This document shows, piece by piece, positions 15,343 through 23,333 of a DNA stretch of 36,076 nucleotides. How positions within the stretch are numbered: position 1 is the first letter of the stretch; each line of letters starts with the position of its first letter. The DNA comes from Terriglobia bacterium. GTDB taxonomy: Bacteria > Acidobacteriota > Terriglobia > Bryobacterales > Bryobacteraceae. The stretch lies in contig JAIQFI010000052.1 in assembly GCA_020073345.1 (NCBI GenBank), positions 1 through 36,076 on the forward strand, given 5' to 3'. The position numbers and the translations under genes were made by a program. Below the pieces are notes generated by a model. The model was not told where the DNA came from. It saw nothing but the letters and a program-made list of their open reading frames with translations, and did no database searches.

Positions 15343-17409
15343 ATGCAGTGTCTTTTCTGCGGGAAGGAGCTTGCCCTCCTCAAGCGTTTGAGGGGCGGGG
15401 GCGAGTTCTGCTCGGAAGCCCACCGCAAGGAGTACCAGGAACAGTACGAGCAACTGGCGCTGGCTCGGCTCTTGCAGGCCAAGCCGCCCAGCGAGCCGGC
15501 AACCCCGCTCGGCCGAACTTCCGCGCCCGTGGCCCCGGGTCCGGACCTCCCGCAACCTCAGGTTCAACTACATCCTGCCGTCGCGACGGTTAAACCTCCG
15601 GCCTCCAGCCAAAGCAGCCGGACGCCTGCCGAAGCTAGTCCCGTCCCGCTCGCGGGATTCTTGAGTGATCCGGTGGTGCCGGCGGTGACGCCATTCGAGC
15701 AAGCCGGCCTCCTCGAGCTGGACCACGCATGGGAACGGGTAACTGCGCCTCCAAACCTGTCGGCCCTGGCCTCGGCAGATTCGCCAGCCTCAGCACTTTC
15801 GGATGCGGCGGGCGGCCCGCCCCCGGCCCCCCGTGTCGAGCTCGCACTTTCCCTGCGGGCCCTGGAACACCACACACGGATGAACGAACGCGGATTGGAA
15901 GTCCGCGAATTCACGGGTCCGGCTCCCGTCATGGAACTGAAACTCCGCCCCGAAACCGGAAGTGAACCGGCGGGCGCGGCCGATGTCATGGAGATTCTCA
16001 TGTCCCCACATCCTCCCCAGAAAGCCAAGCCTTGGCTCGGGGTCCCGCGCGTATTTCCCGCGGGCCCGGCCGAACTGGGCGACCTGGCGCGTTTGGATTT
16101 CGCCACCACTGGGTTTGCTTATTCGGATGGTCCTCCGGCGACGCAAGCGGCCGTGTTGGCTCCGGAGGTTCCACAAGCCCCTCCGAAGGTTCTTCCCGGC
16201 GCGCCCCCACAATCCCCTGTTTATACCGAACCGGCGCCCGAAGCATTCGTCGCGCCTGCCGAGCCGGCGGCGTCTGCGGAATCCTTGGCGGCAGAGCCGG
16301 CGCCTCCCGCACTCGTCACCAAACCTCTCGCGGTTACGCTCCACGGCTTGGCCGCCCCTCGCGGCAAATTAGCGCAGCCGTATCCCTCCGCGATCGCCGC
16401 GGCTGCCGATGTGCAAATCCCCCCCTCCGCGGCTTTGCCGCTGCGCCCGGCCATTGTTTTTGGTCCGGCTCCGGCAGCCCCGGCCGCCACGACGCCGGTG
16501 CCAGAAAAGCTGGAAGCACGATCCAGACCATCGGTGGTTCCCGCTCCCAAGCCAGTGCCGATCAAGCGAACAGTGGCCCCCGAGGCCCCTGTTCATGAGA
16601 AGGTCCAGGAGCGCATCCCAGAGAAGAATACTCCGAAAACGCCGGATCGGCGCGTCGAGCCGCGTGTGGAACCTCCCAAGGAATGGCCCGCGCCCAAACC
16701 CCTGGAAGCCGCCGCCGCATCGGCCGCCGCTATCCCCTCGTTGCGCCTGGAAGCCACGGAAAGCGCTTGGTCCAAGCTTTCCTCGGGCCTCAAGATTGGT
16801 GTCGCGGCGGCGGTCATCGTGGCGGTCTCCGGAATCGGCTATGTGGTAACGCGGGGTAACGGTAAACCCGCCAGCGCAGCGCCGGATACCGCTACGGCGT
16901 CCTCGGCGGTTGCAACCGGTGTACCCATCTCCGGCGGCTGGATCGACGACTGGGCCAATGCCGCCAAGTCCAACCGGCACATTTCAGTACTCAGCGGTTC
17001 GGCCAAACTCAGCGACTATCGCCTGGAGTTTCAGGCGCAGATTGAAACCAAGGCCATCGGCTGGATATTCCGCGCACTGAATCCGCGGAACTACTATGTC
17101 ACCAAGCTGGAAACCATCAAGGCGGGCCTGGAGCCCACCATCGCGCTGGTGCACTTCGCCGTGGTCGATGGACAGGATGAAAACCGCGTGGTGGTTCCGC
17201 TGCCCCTGAAGGTGCGCGTCGACACCACCTACAAGATCCGCTTCGACGCGGTCGGCAATCATTTCACTACCTGGGTTCAGGACCAGAAGGTCGACGAGTG
17301 GACTGACAGTCGTTTTGGTTCCGGCGGCGTGGGTTTCTTCTCCGAACGGGATGAGAAAGCCGCCATGCAGGGGACTGTCAATGTAGTTCCGCTGGTGCCC
17401 AAGAATTAG
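15343..17409 (+). CDS. Zinc-finger, Pro/Ala-rich, single-TM protein with a C-terminal LamG/DUF1080-like domain
   Basis: The 688-residue protein has an unusual layout. Residues 1-35 form a treble-clef-like zinc site (MQCLFCGKE ... GEFCSEAHRKEY; Cys3, Cys6, Cys23, His27). Residues about 45-480 are low-complexity Pro/Ala-rich. One transmembrane helix follows (about 484-505, LKIGVAAAVIVAVSGIGYVV). Residues about 530-688 form a beta-sandwich similar to DUF1080/LamG-like domains (DYRLEFQAQIETKAIGWIFR, RNYYVTKLE, RVDTTYKIRFDAVGNHFTTW, GSGGVGFFSE). The predicted topology has the zinc site in the cytoplasm and the sandwich outside. I do not recognise a named family for the full protein. The following TPR gene starts 24 bases downstream. 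No Shine-Dalgarno sequence is evident. Confidence 0.8.
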   Translation: MQCLFCGKELALLKRLRGGGEFCSEAHRKEYQEQYEQLALARLLQAKPPSEPATPLGRTSAPVAPGPDLPQPQVQLHPAVATVKPPASSQSSRTPAEASPVPLAGFLSDPVVPAVTPFEQAGLLELDHAWERVTAPPNLSALASADSPASALSDAAGGPPPAPRVELALSLRALEHHTRMNERGLEVREFTGPAPVMELKLRPETGSEPAGAADVMEILMSPHPPQKAKPWLGVPRVFPAGPAELGDLARLDFATTGFAYSDGPPATQAAVLAPEVPQAPPKVLPGAPPQSPVYTEPAPEAFVAPAEPAASAESLAAEPAPPALVTKPLAVTLHGLAAPRGKLAQPYPSAIAAAADVQIPPSAALPLRPAIVFGPAPAAPAATTPVPEKLEARSRPSVVPAPKPVPIKRTVAPEAPVHEKVQERIPEKNTPKTPDRRVEPRVEPPKEWPAPKPLEAAAASAAAIPSLRLEATESAWSKLSSGLKIGVAAAVIVAVSGIGYVVTRGNGKPASAAPDTATASSAVATGVPISGGWIDDWANAAKSNRHISVLSGSAKLSDYRLEFQAQIETKAIGWIFRALNPRNYYVTKLETIKAGLEPTIALVHFAVVDGQDENRVVVPLPLKVRVDTTYKIRFDAVGNHFTTWVQDQKVDEWTDSRFGSGGVGFFSERDEKAAMQGTVNVVPLVPKN

Positions 17410-17433
17410 GCGCGAGACATTAGGAGTGCTTAA

Positions 17434-19089
17434 ATGCCGCAGAATGACGAACACGCTTTTTTTGTAGATGACGAACTCGTAGAACGGCTGATGCGCGGCG
17501 ATTCGCCAGCCACCAAGCCCAAGGCACAGCGCCCCGCTGAAACCAGCGCCCTCGGCAACGCGGTGAAACTCGCCGCGGCGGGCCGCCTGGACGATGCGGT
17601 CAAGGAACTTGAAAGCGCCGCATCCCGCGGAGAAAAACCCGCGGAAGTCTATTCCGGACTGGGCCATCTCCGCTTTGAACAACAGAAGTGGGGAGAGGCG
17701 GCCGCCTGCTACTCCAAGGTGATTGCGGCCGAGGCGAATAATGCCACGGCGCACTATAACCTGGGGCTCGCTCTGGAGCGCCAGGGTCACTTCGACCAAG
17801 CCGGCCGCTCCTTCGAAACGGCCATTTCGCTCGACCAACGCTTGTGGCAGGCCCACACCGGGCGCGGCCTATGCCTGCTGCATCTGGGCCAGCCCGAACA
17901 AGCCTTGCGGCATTTCGACCAGGCGCTGCGCTCCAGCCCCGGTCAGGACCGGACCCTGTTCGGGAAGGCTGTGGCGCTGCATCAGCTCGGCAAACTGGAC
18001 GAAGCCGTCGAAATTTACCGCAAGCTGCTCCCCGGCAACGCTAGTTCGGCCGAGTTGCTGGTGAACCTCATCACGCTTTCCATGGCGCGCAAGGACGACG
18101 CCAAGACCAAAGAGTATTCCGACCGGATGCTCAAAATCCGGCCGCAATCGCGCCCGGCGCTGGAGGGTCTGACGGCGGTCGCGCTCTCTCGCGGCGACTA
18201 CAGCGGTGCCGTGCAACACTGCTCCACGCTGGTCAAGGTGGCCTCCGATTCCTATGAAGCGTGGTTCAACCTGGGTATCGCCTATCAGAAGACCGGCCGC
18301 ATGGATCAGGCGGGAAACGCCTACCGCGAAGCCGCCAAGCTCCGTCCGGAAGCCCCCGAAGCGAATGCTCATTTGGGCGTTCTGCTCCAGGATCGGGGCG
18401 ACATGGCCGGCGCCCGCCACGCCTGCGAAACCGCTCTTGCCGCCGCTCCGGATTCACCCGGCGTGCTGTGGAATCTGGCGCTGCTCGATGAGCGCGAGGG
18501 CCGTGCGGAAGAAGCCGAACGTCGCTTCGCCAAATTGGTCGGCCTGAAACCGGATTGGGAGGATGCCGCCTTCCGCCTGGGTTTCCTGCAGATCCAGCGG
18601 GGCGATTTCGCCGCCGCCGTGGACAGCTTCGAGCTCTGCATCAAGCAGCGCGGCGACTGGTTGGAAGCGTTGCTCAATCTGGGCTTGGCCTGCTGGAAAT
18701 TCCAGGATCTGGACACCGCCACGCAAACCTTTGAGCGATGCCTGTCGCTCCAGCCTCAGAATCCTGATGCCCTGCGCGCCCTGACCGCCATCGCCATTGA
18801 GCGCAAGGATCACAAGCGTGCTTGGGAACTGCACCAGAAGTTAACGGCGTTGAATGAGGGCTCTCTGGAGCTGTCCTATAACCTGGGCCTTCTGCTACAG
18901 TCCGCCGGGGAACCGGAAAAGGCCGCCGCATGCTATCAACTGGCGGCCGAAGCGCAGCCCGGTTTCTCGGGGGCTCTCACCAACCTGGGCCATGCCCTCA
19001 AGGCGTCCGGCAAGGACGAAGAAGCCCGCGCCGCCTGGAGCAAGGCCGTGGAAGTGGACCCCGAACTGGCCGCTAAGTACTTCCAATAG
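17434..19089 (+). CDS. Large TPR-repeat protein
   Basis: AGGAGT lies eight bases before ATG 17434. The 551-residue protein has no signal peptide or membrane helix, so it is probably cytoplasmic. After about 35 N-terminal residues the sequence is a near-continuous TPR array, with typical units such as AHYNLGLALERQGHFDQAGR, AHTGRGLCLLHLGQPEQALR, AWFNLGIAYQKTGRMDQAGN, LSYNLGLLLQSAGEPEKAAA and ALTNLGHALKASGKDEEARA. TPR superhelices bind proteins. Being 24 bases downstream of the zinc-finger/TM protein gene, it could bind that protein's cytoplasmic part; this is inference from position only. Confidence 0.88.
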   Translation: MPQNDEHAFFVDDELVERLMRGDSPATKPKAQRPAETSALGNAVKLAAAGRLDDAVKELESAASRGEKPAEVYSGLGHLRFEQQKWGEAAACYSKVIAAEANNATAHYNLGLALERQGHFDQAGRSFETAISLDQRLWQAHTGRGLCLLHLGQPEQALRHFDQALRSSPGQDRTLFGKAVALHQLGKLDEAVEIYRKLLPGNASSAELLVNLITLSMARKDDAKTKEYSDRMLKIRPQSRPALEGLTAVALSRGDYSGAVQHCSTLVKVASDSYEAWFNLGIAYQKTGRMDQAGNAYREAAKLRPEAPEANAHLGVLLQDRGDMAGARHACETALAAAPDSPGVLWNLALLDEREGRAEEAERRFAKLVGLKPDWEDAAFRLGFLQIQRGDFAAAVDSFELCIKQRGDWLEALLNLGLACWKFQDLDTATQTFERCLSLQPQNPDALRALTAIAIERKDHKRAWELHQKLTALNEGSLELSYNLGLLLQSAGEPEKAAACYQLAAEAQPGFSGALTNLGHALKASGKDEEARAAWSKAVEVDPELAAKYFQ

Positions 19090-19191
19090 AGGCTCCGCAC
19101 TTAACGTGCACGCTACGTAATCGGTCAAATCCTAGCTTCAAAAGCAGCGGGTGTCTCCCATGCCTTCCGATGGATGCTCGGAGGCACATAT

Positions 19192-20523
19192 TTGAAACCC
19201 GAAGCGATCCAAGCCCTCCAGATAGGAGCGGACCGCGTCGATCTGCCGCCAGACTGGCTTATCGATCGCGCCCCGTCGGGTGCCGAGGCTATCGACCGCC
19301 TGGCCAACGTCAACTACGATGTAGCGATCGTGGTTCCTCCGGTAGCTGACTTCGCGATGGAGGACCTTCTGGACCGGCTCCTCTCGCTGCGCCGATCCGT
19401 GCCCATCGTGATCTGCGATCGTCGCGCCCATATGGCCGACGCCGTGCGCTACATGCAACTCGGCGCGTACGACGTCGCCGGTCCAGACGACGATCCAGTC
19501 GCTAGAATCCAGGCTGCCGCCGACGCTTGCCGAAGCCGGCCCGCCGAAGCTGCCGAACCCTGGCGCGAGATGCTGGTCGGGACCAGCCCCGCCATACGCC
19601 GCACCGCCGACGTGATTCGCCTGGTCGCCCGGCGGCGTTCCACGGTTCTCATCAGTGGAGAGACTGGCACCGGCAAAGAAGTGGTCGCGCGCGCCTTGCA
19701 CCTGGCGAGCACGCGCGGCCAGTTCCCGATGGTCGCCGTGAACGTTGCCGGTCTTCCGGAGACTCTGCTCGAAGCCGAGTTGTTCGGCCACGTCAAAGGC
19801 GCCTTCACAGGAGCGTCGCAGCAGCGCATGGGCCGCTGCGAGCAAGCCCACCGGTCCACGCTGTTTCTGGATGAGATCGGCGATCTGCCTCTGGATGTCC
19901 AGACCAAGCTTCTGCGCTTTCTGCAGGAACGCGAATTCCAGCGCGTAGGCAGCTCGGAAACCATCCGCGTGGACGTTCGCATGATCGTGGCCGCCAACGT
20001 GAACCTGCTCGATCTCGTCCGGCAAGGAAAGTTTCGAGAGGATCTCTACTACCGCTTGAACGTGATCCCGATCCGGGTCCCCCCTCTGCGCGAGCGGCCC
20101 GAGGACATCCCGCTACTGGCGAACCACTTCATCGAAAAGGTCTGCCTGCAGGAGAACATTGCCTCGCGCCGTCTTGCCCCGGCGGCGCTCGCCAAGCTGT
20201 GCGGCTTTTCCTGGCCTGGGAACGTCAGGCAACTGGAGAACGCAATGGAGACGGCCATAGCTCTGAGCGGGGATCGTGAACTTCTGATCCCCTCGGATTT
20301 CACGTTCGGCTCTCCTGCTTTACCGGCCAGTCCGGTTCAGTCCATCGCCGTCTCGGAAAACGGTCTGAATTTCGAGCAGACGGTGGGCCGGATTGAGCGG
20401 CAGATCATTGAGGAAGCACTGCGGAAAGCCCGCGGCAACAAAACCGTCGCAGCCGAAATGCTGGGATTAAAAAGAACTACGCTATCCGCCAAGCTCCGCA
20501 GCCTGGCTGCAGTCGCGGGCTAA
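19192..20523 (+). CDS. Sigma-54-dependent activator (NtrC family) with degenerate receiver
   Basis: TTG at 19192 is preceded by GGAGG at a seven-base spacing, better than ATG 19174 which has none. The 443-residue product has a receiver-like N-terminal domain (about 1-115), but where the phospho-Asp is expected it reads YDVAIVVPPVADF, so the phosphorylation site seems absent. The AAA+ domain is intact: Walker A GETGTGKE (residues 156-163), GAFTGA loop for sigma-54 contact (203-208), Walker B TLFLDEIGD. The C-terminal Fis-type HTH is NKTVAAEMLGLKRTTLSAKL. It should activate RpoN promoters. Its control may be by ligand or protein binding rather than by phosphorylation. Its stop interlocks with that of convergent ribA. 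Confidence 0.9.
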   Translation: MKPEAIQALQIGADRVDLPPDWLIDRAPSGAEAIDRLANVNYDVAIVVPPVADFAMEDLLDRLLSLRRSVPIVICDRRAHMADAVRYMQLGAYDVAGPDDDPVARIQAAADACRSRPAEAAEPWREMLVGTSPAIRRTADVIRLVARRRSTVLISGETGTGKEVVARALHLASTRGQFPMVAVNVAGLPETLLEAELFGHVKGAFTGASQQRMGRCEQAHRSTLFLDEIGDLPLDVQTKLLRFLQEREFQRVGSSETIRVDVRMIVAANVNLLDLVRQGKFREDLYYRLNVIPIRVPPLRERPEDIPLLANHFIEKVCLQENIASRRLAPAALAKLCGFSWPGNVRQLENAMETAIALSGDRELLIPSDFTFGSPALPASPVQSIAVSENGLNFEQTVGRIERQIIEEALRKARGNKTVAAEMLGLKRTTLSAKLRSLAAVAG

Positions 20524-21128
20524 CCCTCCAACAGGTGCCCCATCTTCTCCCGCTTGGTCCGCAAATAATCCGCAGTCGATTCCACCGGCTCGATGATCGA
20601 GGGAACCCTTTCTGCTACCCGCACGCCGGCCTTCTCCAGAGCCCGGATCTTCTCCGGATTGTTGGACATCAGCCGCACCGACCACAGCCCGAAGTAGCGC
20701 ACCACGGCGGCGGGCGCTTCGTAGCCCCGCAAATCCGCCTCGAAACCGAGCTGTTCGTTGGCCTCCACCGTATCCGCGCCTTGATCCTGTAACTCATAGG
20801 CGCGTAGCTTGTTCAGCAGGCCGATGCCCCGGCCTTCCTGGTTTTCGTAAACCAGCAAGCCCCGGCCTTCGCGCGCGATGGTTTCAAGCGCGAGCTCCAG
20901 TTGGGCGCGGCAATCGCATCGCAGGCTGTGGAACACATCCCCCGTGAGGCATTGCGAATGAATCCGCACCAGCGGAGGCCCGCCATGCTCCAGATCGCCC
21001 ATCTTGAGCGCGACCACTTCCTCTGTTTCGGCACCTGACGTATAGGCAAACCCATAGATCCGGAACTGTCCGAAACGGCTGGGAAAATCCGCCTCGGCTA
21101 CCTTTCGAAGCTCTGATGTAGGGGGCAT
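20520..21128 (-). CDS. ribA: GTP cyclohydrolase II (riboflavin biosynthesis)
   Basis: The enzyme converts GTP to 2,5-diamino-6-ribosylamino-pyrimidinone phosphate, the first step of riboflavin synthesis. The zinc site is clear (SQCLTGDVFHSLRCDC), followed by the catalytic/GTP segments YENQEGRGIGLLNKLRAYEL and MSNNPEKIRALEKAGV. It is a stand-alone form of about 202 residues, not fused to RibB. The start at ATG 21128 (PPTSELRKVAEADFP) matches the length and N-terminus of E. coli RibA. An in-frame ATG at 21176 would add 16 residues but overlaps a TATAAT element, so it is less likely. The last bases overlap the stop of the sigma-54 activator (convergent). Confidence 0.92.
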   Translation of the reverse strand: MPPTSELRKVAEADFPSRFGQFRIYGFAYTSGAETEEVVALKMGDLEHGGPPLVRIHSQCLTGDVFHSLRCDCRAQLELALETIAREGRGLLVYENQEGRGIGLLNKLRAYELQDQGADTVEANEQLGFEADLRGYEAPAAVVRYFGLWSVRLMSNNPEKIRALEKAGVRVAERVPSIIEPVESTADYLRTKREKMGHLLEG

Positions 21129-21174
21129 TTGTGCCGGTGAAAAGAATGCCAAACAATACCGGTGAGGTAACTCC

Positions 21175-21182
21175 ATTATAAT
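21175..21182. promoter_or_regulatory. Palindromic ATTATAAT, possible shared -10 of divergent genes
   Basis: ATTATAAT is its own reverse complement, so it gives TATAAT on both strands: 21177-21182 for the histidine kinase gene and 21180-21175 for ribA. It lies between the preferred starts of these divergent genes at plausible 5' leader distances (about 20 and 46 bases). No good -35 hexamers are seen on either side. Confidence 0.4.
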
Positions 21183-21202
21183 GTCCGCAGGACGGTTCCT
21201 GC

Positions 21203-22567
21203 GTGTCGGCGCCGCCCAGGCCTTACATGCCTGCACAGCATTTGCTGATTCTGCTGGTCAAGCTCGCCGTGGCGGCTTCGCTGGCGAGCATCCTCACCCG
21301 TTCCTCCGGTTTCCAGCGAATGCTCATGCGCGAGGAGCGCACCCTCACCCAGCGCGTCAAGATGGCCCTGGTCTGCGCCGTGATCTATGGAGCCGGGGTC
21401 GCAGTGCGCGTGGGCGCTCCCCCCGGCGCATATCAGGCTGTCGATCTGGGGATGGAGGGAAGCCTGGTGATGGGGATGCTCGGGGGCTATGTCACCGGAC
21501 TGCTTGCCGGCGTTTTCATCGCGATCCCGGCCCTGTTCGAGAGCAGGCCCCTCACCATGCTGCTGTTCGCAGCAGCCGGCGTAATGGGCGGCTTGCTGAG
21601 GGATCTCGCGCCAGATAAGGAGTACATCTGGAAGTTCACGCCTTTCCCCGACCTGGCGATCGTGCGTCTGCTGCGCCGCGGGGACCTGCGCTTGGCGGGT
21701 TTCAGCATCGCCTGCGTCGGCGTGATCGTGCTGGCCGAAGTGCTTCGGCAGACCCTGGCCTCCGTATTTCCGAACCATGGGGTCTTCGCGCTGGAACAAT
21801 CGTGGACCGACGCCGGGCCGTGGCTGCTGGTGGCCGTCTACGCCACGACTCTGTTCGCCGTAGCCCTGCCCATCAAGATTTGGAACAGCAACCTCAACGA
21901 GAAGAGACTGGAACAGCAGCAGCTTCGCCTCAACGAAGCTCGCCTGGCCGCGCTCAGCAGCCAGATCAATCCTCACTTCTTGTTCAACACCCTGAACTCG
22001 GTGGCCTCGCTGATCCGCCTGGATCCCGACCAGGCCCGCCAGGTGGTCTACAAGCTCTCGAAGATTCTCCGCCGCCTGCTGCGCCAGCAGGACAACCTCA
22101 CCACGCTCGGCGAAGAGCTGAGCTTTATCGACGACTACCTTGCCATCGAAATGGTCCGGTTCGGCGACAAGCTGCGCTTCGTGAAAGAGGTCGACCCCGA
22201 TACGCTGGACCTGCTGGTCCCCAGCATGTTGCTCCAGCCTCTGGTCGAGAACAGCATTCGCCACGGTCTTGCGAGCAAAGTGGACGGCGGGACCATTCGC
22301 GTGCGGAGCGTCCGCATCGGGAACCAGCTCCAGATTGTGGTCGAAGACGACGGCGTCGGCATTCCCGAGGCCCGGCTCGCGCGGATGTTCGAGCAGGGCG
22401 GAATCGGGGTCAATAACGTCAACGAACGGCTCAAGGTGCTCTATGGCGACAGCTACCGCATGTGGATCGACAGCCGCCCGGGCGAGGGCACCAGCACGGG
22501 GATCGAAATTCCGGAGCAAGTCAGTGGTACCGTAGTGGGAGTTGAATCCTTAGTGGGTAGCGGGTAG
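21203..22567 (+). CDS. LytS-type sensor histidine kinase
   Basis: The 454-residue protein (GTG 21203; ATG 21227 is an alternative) has an N-terminal multi-helix membrane region resembling the 5TM-5TMR_LYT module (GGYVTGLLAGVFIAIPAL). A short coiled linker (LEQQQLRLNEARLAALSSQ) follows. The His_kinase (PF06580) box has SQINPHFLFNTLNS with His258. The HATPase_c part has LVENSIRHGL, DDGVGIP and GVNNVNERL. LytS-type kinases usually pair with LytTR response regulators, but none is next to it. The last residues (SGTVVGVESLVGSG) come from a small repeated sequence and look like an added tail. Confidence 0.9.
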   Translation: MSAPPRPYMPAQHLLILLVKLAVAASLASILTRSSGFQRMLMREERTLTQRVKMALVCAVIYGAGVAVRVGAPPGAYQAVDLGMEGSLVMGMLGGYVTGLLAGVFIAIPALFESRPLTMLLFAAAGVMGGLLRDLAPDKEYIWKFTPFPDLAIVRLLRRGDLRLAGFSIACVGVIVLAEVLRQTLASVFPNHGVFALEQSWTDAGPWLLVAVYATTLFAVALPIKIWNSNLNEKRLEQQQLRLNEARLAALSSQINPHFLFNTLNSVASLIRLDPDQARQVVYKLSKILRRLLRQQDNLTTLGEELSFIDDYLAIEMVRFGDKLRFVKEVDPDTLDLLVPSMLLQPLVENSIRHGLASKVDGGTIRVRSVRIGNQLQIVVEDDGVGIPEARLARMFEQGGIGVNNVNERLKVLYGDSYRMWIDSRPGEGTSTGIEIPEQVSGTVVGVESLVGSG

Positions 22568-22581
22568 CCCACGTAGCGGGA
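22533..22581 (+). repeat. Four copies of TAGYGGGW
   Basis: Copies start at 22533 (TAGTGGGA), 22551 (TAGTGGGT), 22558 (TAGCGGGT) and 22574 (TAGCGGGA). They span the 3' end of the histidine kinase gene and the gap before the methyltransferase gene. Spacing is irregular. This may be a degenerate direct repeat or a binding-site cluster. Confidence 0.35.
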
Positions 22582-22632
22582 GCATATCTGAGCAACCTTA
22601 ACTATTCCCTCCTTCTTCCCCGCGAAGACCGG

Positions 22633-23322
22633 ATGCCGCGCACCATCGCCGCGCGGACGCGCCGCGTTTACGATATAGTCGCTTCGGTTTATCCAGTCAG
22701 CACTTTCTTTTTTCATTCCAAAGCACACGAGTGCGCTCTGAAGCACTCCGGGATTCGTAATGGGATGCGTGTCCTCGAAGTGGCGACAGGCAGCGGGGAG
22801 ATGTTCCGCCGCCTGGTAAAAGCCAATCCCGACGGGCGGACCTTCGGGCTGGATCTTTCTCCCAACATGGCCGCTCACACGCTGCGCGTAGCCCGCAAGG
22901 CTTGTCCGCAAGCCGAAGCGCATTGCGGCGCCGTGGACGTCCGCAGCCTTCCCTTCCGCTCCGCCAGCTTCGACGCCGTGATGTGCTGCTACTTGCTGGA
23001 GCTGTTATCGCAGGAGGACATCGGGCTGACGCTCCGGGAGATTCGCCGCGTCCTGCGTCCGGGCGGGAAGTTTTCGCTGGTGGTGATCGGGCAAAACGTG
23101 AAAATGTTCAACCGGCTGTATACGCTGGGCGGCGACCTGGTCCCGGCCTTCTGGGGCCGCCAGGTGGAAAGTAGCGTGCCCGAACTCATTCGCGAAGCCG
23201 GATTGCGGGTGGTCACCGACCGCTTCGTGCGCCAGGGATTTTACCCCTCGCGGGTGCTGGTGGCGGAGAACACGGCTGTACACGGTGCCGCGCATGGCCG
23301 GACCGCGCGGAACGGGCGCTAG
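22633..23322 (+). CDS. Class I SAM-dependent methyltransferase (UbiE-like)
   Basis: The 229-residue protein carries motif I RVLEVATGSGEMFRRL (residues 47-61), the acidic post-I strand TFGLDLSPNMA, motif II SFDAVMCCYLLELL and motif III RRVLRPGGKFSLVV, in the order of class I methyltransferases of the UbiE/Methyltransf_11 type. The N-terminal YDIVASVYPVSTFFFH resembles the start of UbiE/MenG, which methylates menaquinone or ubiquinone precursors. That would fit the menaquinone-family gene elsewhere in the window, but the specificity is not proven. The TonB-dependent receptor gene begins 11 bases after its stop if CTG is used. Confidence 0.8.
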   Translation: MPRTIAARTRRVYDIVASVYPVSTFFFHSKAHECALKHSGIRNGMRVLEVATGSGEMFRRLVKANPDGRTFGLDLSPNMAAHTLRVARKACPQAEAHCGAVDVRSLPFRSASFDAVMCCYLLELLSQEDIGLTLREIRRVLRPGGKFSLVVIGQNVKMFNRLYTLGGDLVPAFWGRQVESSVPELIREAGLRVVTDRFVRQGFYPSRVLVAENTAVHGAAHGRTARNGR

Positions 23323-23333
23323 CCATTACGGAC

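Noticed and set aside
21176-22519. 447-codon minus-strand frame opposite the LytS-type kinase
   Set aside because: The kinase on the plus strand has all family motifs; the opposite frame is an open-frame artefact of codon bias.
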